64,000 nt of DNA from Pseudanabaena biceps (GTDB taxonomy: Bacteria; Cyanobacteriota; Cyanobacteriia; Pseudanabaenales; Pseudanabaenaceae): positions 3,503,001 through 3,567,000 of the forward strand of contig JAATWA010000001.1 of NCBI GenBank assembly GCA_013361095.1. Direction: 5' to 3'. Numbering within the stretch: the stretch's first letter is position 1; every line of letters begins with the position of its first letter. Below, piece after piece: positions 57,869 to 64,000 of the stretch. The notes beneath the pieces are model-generated. The model made no database searches. It saw nothing but the letters and a program-made list of their open reading frames with translations, and was not told where the DNA came from. Made by a program: the position numbers and the translations under genes.

Positions 57869-60088
57869 TTATGGTACTTCGATAGGGATAATTGTGTATT
57901 CAGGAAGAGACATTTGAAAATGTTCTTTTTGGCTCAGTATAATTACTAACCTAGCTATTGATTGTGGTTTGACAGCCAAATCACTCCAAGGCACAGCAAT
58001 TTCTAAACATTTCTCAAATCCAATTTTAGTATGAGTTGAAATGTCTTGCCATTGCAAATTCTCCATAGATTCTTGCAGTTGTACTGATGTATCGGCAAAG
58101 TTGATCGCCAAGTGATGACGAAACAAATAATTTAATGGCGAGACATCAGGCATATCAAGCAATCTAAATGGACTGTTGGCATGGATGCGGCTGGGATAAA
58201 ACCACAACAGATGAAGTTTACTTTGAGCAATGCTATCTAGCCTACTAAATTCTAGGCGTAAGTAGCAATAAAAATGATCGTATCCATACCACAGACGCTT
58301 GACAAGAGTATTTTGGTGCATCGCTCCCCGCGCCCCACTAATTTCGATCTGTCCCGCACCTTGCCAGCCATCGTTCTCAAATCTGCCATTAATAATCGGA
58401 TTGATTAACCCTGTGGGTTGATCGCTAGTGGAGACATCGTGAGGTTCGAGAGGGTATAGCAACGCATGGGGAACTGGCTCATTTAGAGCGCGATAGACCA
58501 CCTGCAAATGTTCACGAAATAGGCGATCGAACATGGCATCATCATTGGAACTATGCCCTTCCCCAAACCACCAAAACCAGTCCGACCCCTCGGCTGCCAT
58601 CAGACTTTCCCATACTTCAGGATTATTATCGGGCGTAGCTTCGGGGTGATTTCCCAAAACTTGCCGCGCTTCGGCTAGCAATTCCCAAGCCCGATTTTTG
58701 ACAGGATCACCGATCCATGTGGTGAAGCTAGAGTCGATCCATGAGCCACTATGCAATTGGTGGGGCGGGATCTTTTCGATAGGCGGATATTTTTCTAAAT
58801 ATTCTGAAGCGGTGACTAGTTTTAGATTTTCATTTTTAGATAAATTCTCGTACAGCGTTTGTAAAAATGGATTGCCATCTTGAGGATAAAATTCCCAACA
58901 GTTTTCGCCATCAAGGGCAATTGTCACTAGCCAAGGTTTACCCTCAGGATGTTCGGCTAGATATTCATTTTGTTGTTGCTGGATCTTCATTAAGCGATCG
59001 CAGAGATCATCACTGGCAGCTTGTGGCTGTAAGGCGCTGTAGCTAAACCCAATTAGGTCAGAGAGTAGGCGATCGCGGAAGATAATTGCTAAGTCTCCAT
59101 GCACCGTTTCGAGACGATAGGGTTGATAGAGCAAGTGTGGCGCATTGATTGAACCACGTTCATCACGGCGGAAATAATGTCCTAGACTCCAGCCCAATAC
59201 GCCTTCATCGGAGCAGAGCCATGAAAAGCCCTGTCTCGAAACATGGGGCAGAATGGCAGGGCTAACAGATTGTTCCGATGGCCATAAACCTCTGGGGTCA
59301 CAGCTAAAATGTTGACGATAGATTTCTTTAGCTTTTTCCAGATGCAGGGTAATATCTGGCTCATAGCGAAACCGCTGATTAGGCAGATACATCTGCGGCA
59401 CGGCGATCCTACCTGCTTGAGTGTCGGCAAGTAGGGGCATGATCGGATGCATGTAGGGGGTAGTGGTGATTTCTAACTGCCCATCTTTTTGCATTTGACG
59501 ATGCTGCGGTAAAATTTTAGCGATAATTTCGCGCTGCTTACTATAAATTCTTTGACGATCAGCGAGAGTGAAATCTTTGCCCCGTTCAAACCATTCCGCG
59601 ATTTCAGGATCTATTTCCCGAAAAAGAGGATCAATCCATGTCAAGTTGTGCCAAGCCAATAGGTCACTAAAATCTGGAGCTAGCCAATTATTAACACACC
59701 ATTCCACCCCATAGGATTGGCGTTGAGCTAACAGATCGGCATAGCGCGGATATGGCTCAATCATCGTCTGATGATTGGCATCAAAAAAATGCTCGACAAT
59801 GAAATGCTTCTGCGATCGCTTGAGGGTATCAACAGGTGTTAAAGTCATTGCTAGATAAGGATCAAATGCTTTGCCTTCTACATAGTCTTGTAACTGCAAG
59901 ATTAACGATGGCACGAGATTGATAGTTTGATGAAGTTTAGGATATCTTGACAACATCAACGCCAAATCTAAATAGTCTTTTACACCATGCAATCTCACCC
60001 AAGGCAAGTGATACTTACCTGCGATCGCGCTTTTGTAGAGAGGTTGATGTTGGTGCCAGATAAATGCGATATGTAGAGGATATGACAT
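57869..60088 (-). CDS. GH57 alpha-glucan hydrolase
   Basis: A 739-aa glycoside hydrolase 57. Conserved regions are HIAFIWHQHQPLY (motif 1), GLWPSEQSVS carrying the nucleophile Glu (motif 3, about residue 260) and CSDEGVLGWSL carrying the Asp acid/base (motif 4). A C-terminal beta-rich domain (about 540-735) follows. It is likely to act on starch-like alpha-glucans, as amylase, amylopullulanase or branching enzyme; which one cannot be told. I chose ATG 60088 (MSYPLHIAF), because the region before it is not conserved. Confidence 0.85.
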   Translation of the reverse strand: MSYPLHIAFIWHQHQPLYKSAIAGKYHLPWVRLHGVKDYLDLALMLSRYPKLHQTINLVPSLILQLQDYVEGKAFDPYLAMTLTPVDTLKRSQKHFIVEHFFDANHQTMIEPYPRYADLLAQRQSYGVEWCVNNWLAPDFSDLLAWHNLTWIDPLFREIDPEIAEWFERGKDFTLADRQRIYSKQREIIAKILPQHRQMQKDGQLEITTTPYMHPIMPLLADTQAGRIAVPQMYLPNQRFRYEPDITLHLEKAKEIYRQHFSCDPRGLWPSEQSVSPAILPHVSRQGFSWLCSDEGVLGWSLGHYFRRDERGSINAPHLLYQPYRLETVHGDLAIIFRDRLLSDLIGFSYSALQPQAASDDLCDRLMKIQQQQNEYLAEHPEGKPWLVTIALDGENCWEFYPQDGNPFLQTLYENLSKNENLKLVTASEYLEKYPPIEKIPPHQLHSGSWIDSSFTTWIGDPVKNRAWELLAEARQVLGNHPEATPDNNPEVWESLMAAEGSDWFWWFGEGHSSNDDAMFDRLFREHLQVVYRALNEPVPHALLYPLEPHDVSTSDQPTGLINPIINGRFENDGWQGAGQIEISGARGAMHQNTLVKRLWYGYDHFYCYLRLEFSRLDSIAQSKLHLLWFYPSRIHANSPFRLLDMPDVSPLNYLFRHHLAINFADTSVQLQESMENLQWQDISTHTKIGFEKCLEIAVPWSDLAVKPQSIARLVIILSQKEHFQMSLPEYTIIPIEVP

Positions 60089-60091
60089 AGG

Positions 60092-60742
60092 ATGACTGGC
60101 AATATGACTGGCGATACTTCTAGAGATTGTGACATACCTCTTCCTCATGCAATCCAAAAACTTTCTATAAAAGTATTTTTAAAAGTAGCTGCGGTTTGTT
60201 GGAGCTTGAGTATGAGTGTTTGTTTAATGGGTTGTACACCTGTCAAGTTGGACCCTGCAACCAATCAATCAGTTCAAAAAAACACTATTCCCCCCACAAC
60301 TTCGCCCCAAATCCAAACTAAACCCAAACCAGTCTCAGAGCTGGCACAATACTTGCCCATTAATGCTGTTGCCAATATGGCGGGACGCGAAATTCAGTTG
60401 GAGGTTGCTAACACGATCGCTCAACAGGAAAAAGGTTTGATGTTTCGTCCTCCCTTGGCAGATGATCGCGGTATGTTATTTCCCTATCAACCTGCGCGTC
60501 TAGTTGCTTTCTGGATGAAAAATACGCCTTCACCATTGGATATTATTTTTTTACTGGATGGCAAAGTCCAAGTGATCGCCCGCAATGCCACCACCTGTAA
60601 AAGTGATCCCTGCCAAATTTACCCTGTCAACGGGGTTGTGGCAGATAATGTGCTAGAGGTAAGGGCGGGACTAACCCAAGAAATCGGTTTACAAGAAGGT
60701 GATCAAATTGCCATCAAATTCTTGTTGCCAAAAAATGAATGA
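60092..60742 (+). CDS. DUF192 family lipoprotein
   Basis: A 216-aa protein with a lipoprotein-like N-terminus: hydrophobic at about 28-45 and lipobox LMGC (Cys48). A Pro/Thr/Gln-rich linker follows, then a DUF192 domain (about 100-214: LEVANTIAQQEKGLMFRPPLADDRGMLFPYQP...FWMKNTPSPLDIIFL, ...VLEVRAG). The function is unknown. Its start codon is only 3 bp from the divergent GH57 start, so a downstream start is possible. Confidence 0.82.
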   Translation: MTGNMTGDTSRDCDIPLPHAIQKLSIKVFLKVAAVCWSLSMSVCLMGCTPVKLDPATNQSVQKNTIPPTTSPQIQTKPKPVSELAQYLPINAVANMAGREIQLEVANTIAQQEKGLMFRPPLADDRGMLFPYQPARLVAFWMKNTPSPLDIIFLLDGKVQVIARNATTCKSDPCQIYPVNGVVADNVLEVRAGLTQEIGLQEGDQIAIKFLLPKNE

Positions 60743-60799
60743 ACACTATAATTCTAGGGATGCAAAATTTATAAATTTTGATATGCCCAGTGGTGGAAC

Positions 60800-61330
60800 T
60801 TGAGTGAACGTAGAGTAAAAAAGATGACAGCTAGCAGAGCCAGAATGCCAGAACCACAGCGATATCCTCAACCAAGCGATCGCCGCCCCAGTAAACGAGT
60901 GGCAACTAACCGTCAACCTGCTAGCGATCGCAATGTCAAGCGATTGCCGCAAACCAACTCTTTTCCTTTGCCTGTATGGTTACGTTTTTTGGTGACTACT
61001 CAAAAGCTTTCCATCGCCGCCACAGTTTTATTGACTGTATCCGTATTTGCCATCTACGGCTGGACTGTGTATGCCCAAGATCAATGGAATCAGCAATATA
61101 AGAAACTAGAACAACTCAAGCGCCAAGAACGACAACTATCTAATGCCACTGGTTCTTTTGACAATGAAATGATGCGGTCAATTCAAAAGAACCCTGGGGA
61201 TCTTGTGCGTGAGAGTAGTACCAACGCCCTCTTTTTACAAGCAGCTCCACTACGTCCTAAGCGAGAAGCTCCATCAACAACTGTATCTGAGCTTCCCAAA
61301 AATAAGCAGAACGAAAGTTTAGGGTACTAA
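60800..61330 (+). CDS. Small bitopic protein with coiled coil (FtsL-like topology)
   Basis: A 176-aa protein: a basic Arg/Pro/Gln-rich cytoplasmic region (1-60), one membrane helix (about 68-91: KLSIAATVLLTVSVFAIYGWTVYA), then a charged coiled coil (93-118: DQWNQQYKKLEQLKRQERQL) and a short tail. This order is that of the divisome proteins FtsL and FtsB, but sequence identity is not established. The gene is alone, followed by a strong terminator. TTG may be the first start; several in-frame ATGs follow. Confidence 0.5.
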   Translation: MSERRVKKMTASRARMPEPQRYPQPSDRRPSKRVATNRQPASDRNVKRLPQTNSFPLPVWLRFLVTTQKLSIAATVLLTVSVFAIYGWTVYAQDQWNQQYKKLEQLKRQERQLSNATGSFDNEMMRSIQKNPGDLVRESSTNALFLQAAPLRPKREAPSTTVSELPKNKQNESLGY

Positions 61331-61374
61331 ACAAAAAGAGAGGCTTGCTTTGCAAGCCTCTCTTTTTGTTTAGT
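61326..61374 (+). terminator. 23-bp perfect stem terminator
   Basis: ACTAAACAAAAAGAGAGGCT and complement around GC..TTT..GC, with a T-tract; it overlaps the stop codon of the preceding gene. Confidence 0.85.
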
Positions 61375-61403
61375 ATTATTGGCTTTGTTAAATTGGGGTG
61401 TGG

Positions 61404-61482
61404 AGCTTTGCGCTCAAACCCAAACCAAGAATTTTTGAAAGTGTTGCTTTGCGACACTTTCAAAAATTCTTGGTTTGGGTTT
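61404..61482. repeat. 32-bp stem palindrome, AAGAATTTTTGAAAG family
   Basis: 61416-61447 pairs with 61451-61482 with one G-T wobble (AAACCCAAACCAAGAATTTT.., loop TTT). It is preceded by GAGC.TTTGCGCTC as in the other copies of this family. Confidence 0.82.
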
Positions 61483-61499
61483 GATGAAAAATTGCTGTA

Positions 61500-61526
61500 A
61501 AAGAGGGCTTAAAAAAAGCCCTCTTT
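61500..61526 (-). terminator. Terminator hairpin after gdhA
   Basis: AAAGAGGGCTT pairs with AAGCCCTCTTT around A5, 4 bp beyond the gdhA stop; on the minus strand it ends in a T-tract. Confidence 0.75.
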
Positions 61527-61529
61527 TAG

Positions 61530-62813
61530 CTAGCGAACGTAATAATCTCTAGTTCCTTTTGCCTCGATCGCTTCGCTTAGTCGCGATAGCGCATGAACAT
61601 ACGCCGCAGTTCGCATTGAGATTTGTTTTTGTTGGGCGATTTCCCAGATTCTTAAGGTTTCTGCAACCATGCTCTGCTTGAGGCGATCGTTTACTTCCGA
61701 TAAAGTCCAATAAAAGCCACTCCGATTCTGCACCCATTCAAAATAGCTAACTGTCACCCCACCCGCATTGATCAGAATGTCGGGGAAGACCATAACTCCC
61801 TTTTTTTCTAAAATTGCATCCGCCGCAGGCGTGATGGGGCCATTCGCAACTTCAAAAATATACTTGGCGCGAATCTGAGCAGCATTAACTTCTGTGATTT
61901 GATTTTCTAGCGCCGCAGGGATCAAAATATCCACATCTAATTGCAGCAATTCCTCATTGCTAATCGTTTTATGCTCAACAATATTGCAAACGGAGTCCTG
62001 ACAATATACGGCTTTAAAGTTACGAGTTGATTGCTTGTAATTGATGATGCTTGGTACATCTAACCCATTTGGAGAATAAATGCCACCTTTAGAATCACTC
62101 ACCGCCACAACTTTATAGCCAGCTTTGCTCATCAGATCAGCGATCGCTGATCCTACATTTCCAAAACCTTGAACTGCAACGGTTGTCTGTTCCCGCTCCA
62201 TTTTTAGCAAGGGCATCAAAGTCTCGATCGCAAAGAAAGCTCCCAATCCTGTAGCTGTCTCGCGCCCAATGCTGCCACCCATAGATAGTGGCTTGCCCGT
62301 AATCGCTGCTGGGCAAAGTTTGCGCTGAATAGTACTGTACTGATCAACCATCCACCCCATGATCGTTTGGTTAGTCTGCACATCGGGCGCAGGTATATCT
62401 ACATCAGCACCCATAAAATCAGCGATCGCGTCGATATACCCCCGACTGAGACGTTCTAATTCAAACTTAGATAATTGTTTGGGGTCAACAGCCACCCCGC
62501 CTTTTGCGCCACCAAAGGGCAAATTTACAGCCGCACATTTAAAGGTCATCCAAAAGGCTAAAGACTTAACCTCATCCATATTCACACTAGGATGGAAACG
62601 AATTCCGCCTTTTGTTGGTCCCCGCAAATCGTTGTAACGTACCCGATAGCCTTGAAAAACTTTGAGGGTTCCATTATCCATCCTGACAGGAATGGAAACT
62701 TGCAAACTTGCTTTTGGTGATTTCAGTCGCTCAATCGCGTCCTCAGAAATATGCACATGGGCGATCGCCTGTGCTAGCCTCTCGCTAGCCTGATCAAATA
62801 AAGACTCTGACAC
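61530..62813 (-). CDS. gdhA: Glu/Leu/Phe/Val dehydrogenase (glutamate dehydrogenase)
   Basis: A 427-aa NAD(P)-dependent glutamate dehydrogenase. The substrate-binding region contains FQGYRVRYNDLRGPTKGGIRFHP and the catalytic Lys in PFGGAKGG; the nucleotide fold has VAVQGFGNVGS. GTG 62813 is chosen because GGGAGAG lies directly upstream and the protein then starts VSESLFDQASERL as in relatives; an ATG 96 bases upstream would add unconserved residues. It interconverts glutamate with 2-oxoglutarate and ammonia. Confidence 0.92.
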   Translation of the reverse strand: MSESLFDQASERLAQAIAHVHISEDAIERLKSPKASLQVSIPVRMDNGTLKVFQGYRVRYNDLRGPTKGGIRFHPSVNMDEVKSLAFWMTFKCAAVNLPFGGAKGGVAVDPKQLSKFELERLSRGYIDAIADFMGADVDIPAPDVQTNQTIMGWMVDQYSTIQRKLCPAAITGKPLSMGGSIGRETATGLGAFFAIETLMPLLKMEREQTTVAVQGFGNVGSAIADLMSKAGYKVVAVSDSKGGIYSPNGLDVPSIINYKQSTRNFKAVYCQDSVCNIVEHKTISNEELLQLDVDILIPAALENQITEVNAAQIRAKYIFEVANGPITPAADAILEKKGVMVFPDILINAGGVTVSYFEWVQNRSGFYWTLSEVNDRLKQSMVAETLRIWEIAQQKQISMRTAAYVHALSRLSEAIEAKGTRDYYVR

Positions 62814-62903
62814 AATCTCTCCCGCGCCGACCGCGTATTTTTTACCAACGCTGATCTTATGTTTTTTATGGCTATTGCGCGAAGTAAAAACAGCTAGTGT
62901 TTG

Positions 62904-63032
62904 CAGCAATTCTCACTATGAAACCAATTTGGGGATTTTCAGCGCCAAAGGCGCTGAAAATCCCCAAATTGGTTTTTGAAAGCCAGCCTTAGGCTGGCTT
63001 TCAAAAACTAATTTTTATAATTAGAATTGCTG
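62904..63032. repeat. Composite palindrome, second copy of the 36.6-kb element
   Basis: Outer CAGCAATTCT (62904-62913) with AGAATTGCTG (63023-63032). Inner hairpins CCAATTTGGGGATTTTCAG.GCGCC (62921-62974, loop AAA) and GAAAGCCAGCC/GGCTGGCTTTC (about 62974-63006, loop TTA). Sequence and order match 36625-36755 closely, with compensated differences. Confidence 0.85.
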
Positions 63033-63098
63033 TTGTTTTTGAGGCGTATTGTCAAAAGCCTAACTTTTGTTGTATTATCATATGCCGTGAATCTGTTT

Positions 63099-63172
63099 GG
63101 GCTAGTAGCTCAGTTGTATAGAGCAATCGCCTTCTAAGCGATCGGTCGTGGGTTAGAGTCCCCCCTAGCCTG
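63099..63172 (+). tRNA. tRNA-Arg (UCU), atypical D-loop/T-loop
   Basis: A 74-nt tRNA: acceptor GGGCTAG pairs with CTAGCCT, anticodon stem ATCGC/GCGAT, loop CTTCTAA with anticodon TCT. Oddities: position 56 is A (T-loop TTAGAGT instead of TTCGAGT) and position 19 is T (D-loop AGTTGTATA), so the universal G19-C56 pair is replaced by U19-A56. In addition U50 faces C64 and G1 faces U72. It may be functional with compensation or be degenerating. A terminator hairpin follows at 63187-63214. Confidence 0.85.
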
Positions 63173-63186
63173 TTTGTTAAATCCAT

Positions 63187-63214
63187 AAAAAGCCTAGCTT
63201 TCGAGTTAGGCTTT
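63187..63214 (+). terminator. Terminator after tRNA-Arg
   Basis: AAAAAGCCTA.CT pairs with AG.TAGGCTTTTT around TTTCG, followed by ATTTTTT, 15 bp beyond the tRNA. Confidence 0.8.
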
Positions 63215-63848
63215 TTATTTTTTGGTCATAACTTTACACACAGTAGCTTTTGTATAAACATCGTTAAGCAGAGCAAATCATGACGTTGCAGAGTTTAGTG
63301 TAAAATATCCCAAACCTAAAAATTAGAGTTTGTGATGGATAATATTCCAAGCCTTTAAGAAATCTTTGGTTCATATTAAAGGGCATTGGTCAGCTAAGCA
63401 GGGACAGGGGCTGAAACGACTATTTCATGACGACAAAATTGACGTAAATACGCCAATCACGCTTTAACTAACCAGTGCCTCATTTTGTCGTAGGTAAAAT
63501 GAAAACTCAAAAACCCTACTGGGATTAATATTTGGTTGCTCTTTCCATGCTTCGGATGTTTTACCTTCCTTGATCTGCGCGTTTTCTTCTAGACTATTTC
63601 TCTACTTCGGTACGGGAATTATACTCGCATCGATAATCTGTCCTTTCTTCGCTCTCTTCTCCCAAAAGGAATGAGAATCCAGCAAATCAACAATCTCACG
63701 CTCTTTAAATTTACCGATTAACTAGGCGATCGCAGGACTAGGCGAGATTTACAATAAATGCTATGTTCATAAAAAATATTTTCGCTAAACCGTTTTTGTT
63801 TATAAGTCAGTATATTAGAAGAAAGTGAACTCCAAGAGATAGAAAGTA
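63215..63848. other. Gap between tRNA-Arg and the FAD oxidoreductase, transposon debris
   Basis: About 630 bp with no intact gene. It contains the IS5-type fragment at 63530-63720 and, from about 63300 to 63530, further sequence without a readable domain, probably decayed transposase. The last 80 bp are AT rich and precede the next start. Confidence 0.55.
63530..63720 (-). pseudogene. IS5-family transposase fragment with nonsense codon
   Basis: The minus strand reads REIVDLLDSHSFWEKRAKKG then QIIDASIIPVPK, TAG, RNSLEENAQIKEGKTSEAWKEQP. Intact IS5 relatives have PVPKQRN, so CAG to TAG is a single change. Flanking parts of the transposase are missing or unreadable. The subgroup differs from the intact IS5 element at 48.4 kb. 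Confidence 0.7.
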
Positions 63849-64000
63849 ATGCATGATTGGCTTGTCGTTGGTGGTGGCATCACAGGTATATCCCTAAGCT
63901 ATGAACTACAAAAATCTGGCTTCTCGGTATTGTTAGTTGAGCAGCATCAACAGCTACAGGGAGGGAGCAGTCTGGGCTATGGTGGCATCTCCTATTGGTC
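63849..64000 (+). CDS. FAD-dependent oxidoreductase, N-terminal part (partial)
   Basis: From ATG 63849: MHDWLVVGGGITGISLSYEL, QKSGFSVLLVEQHQ, GGSSLGYGGISYW, running off the window end. GGGITG and LVEQ are the dinucleotide-binding beta-alpha-beta fold of the DAO/FAD oxidoreductase superfamily, which also includes glycine oxidases. Only 50 codons are visible, so the substrate is unknown. Confidence 0.75.
   Translation, partial: MHDWLVVGGGITGISLSYELQKSGFSVLLVEQHQQLQGGSSLGYGGISYW

Noticed and set aside
19566..63032. All palindromes taken simply as intrinsic terminators
   Set aside because: Many do fit that role, but copies upstream of genes, missing T-tracts, shared family words and enclosing outer stems argue that termination alone does not explain them.
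1..64000. Riboswitches, phage genes, rRNA, replication origin
   Set aside because: I looked for T-box, cobalamin and thiamine-type leaders, phage structural genes, rRNA segments and dnaA-box clusters and saw nothing I could support.

Overview
The window is chromosomal DNA of a cyanobacterium. The octamer GCGATCGC (HIP1) occurs throughout. The gene content is cyanobacterial: a carboxysome shell protein (CcmK), carotenoid genes crtD-like and crtH, a CRR7 family NDH-1 assembly factor, an FtsH3-like protease, aconitase B, a CuA-less alternative terminal oxidase, and DUF1997, DUF3110 and ComFB proteins. Moderate base composition and very many palindromic intergenic repeats would fit a Pseudanabaena-like lineage, but that placement is inference. 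No plasmid or phage backbone is visible.

Layout. 1-2.7 kb: the tail of a panC/cmk-type gene, then an lptA-lptB-lptF lipopolysaccharide export operon. 2.7-7.5 kb: DUF1997 protein, a membrane protein family shared with plastids, a two-gene membrane module and a cytoplasmic alpha-amylase. 7.5-13.6 kb: an accessory island with ParDE, a Doc/AbrB-type pair, a BrnTA pair whose toxin carries a nonsense codon and whose antitoxin 3' half lies in a perfect 250-bp tandem duplication, a RelBE-like pair, and a convergent type II restriction-modification pair (SinI-like endonuclease and a C5 methyltransferase with its own helix-turn-helix domain). A degenerate repeat built around GATCGCCCAATCAC fills the gaps between these modules. 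13.6-19.5 kb: a six-gene leftward operon of two DUF2231 membrane proteins, oxidase subunits II, I and III, and a GMC oxidoreductase. 19.6-44.4 kb: mostly housekeeping and metabolic genes (scpB, crr7, ftsH, tRNA-Leu, MAPEG, ccmK, aroQ, amidohydrolase, diguanylate cyclase, crtD-like, BT1-type transporter, HAD phosphatase, fused M16 peptidase, crtH, acnB). 44.4-49.3 kb: a TumE/TumA-type pair followed by a graveyard of four truncated transposons (IS4-like, IS256, IS630, IS1380) and one intact IS5 element. 49.4-63 kb: methyltransferase and acetyltransferase, ion channel, thioesterase, argJ, MacB-like ABC transporter, comFB, GH57 amylase, DUF192, a small bitopic protein and gdhA. 63-64 kb: an unusual tRNA-Arg(UCU), a decayed IS5-type transposase and the start of an FAD oxidoreductase.

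The most distinctive feature is the intergenic DNA. More than thirty long, near-perfect palindromes with 15-37 bp stems follow genes on either strand. They fall into a few sequence families with interchangeable GC-rich cores. At several loci two hairpins are enclosed in a third outer stem, giving cloverleaf-like composite elements. Many could act as bidirectional terminators, but their family structure and nesting suggest a dispersed repeat system. Two other regulatory signals stand out: a symmetrical 44-bp palindrome that contains the methyltransferase start codon, and an operator-like inverted repeat in front of the AbrB/Doc toxin-antitoxin pair. All product calls are by eye from motifs and remembered family sequences, without database searches.
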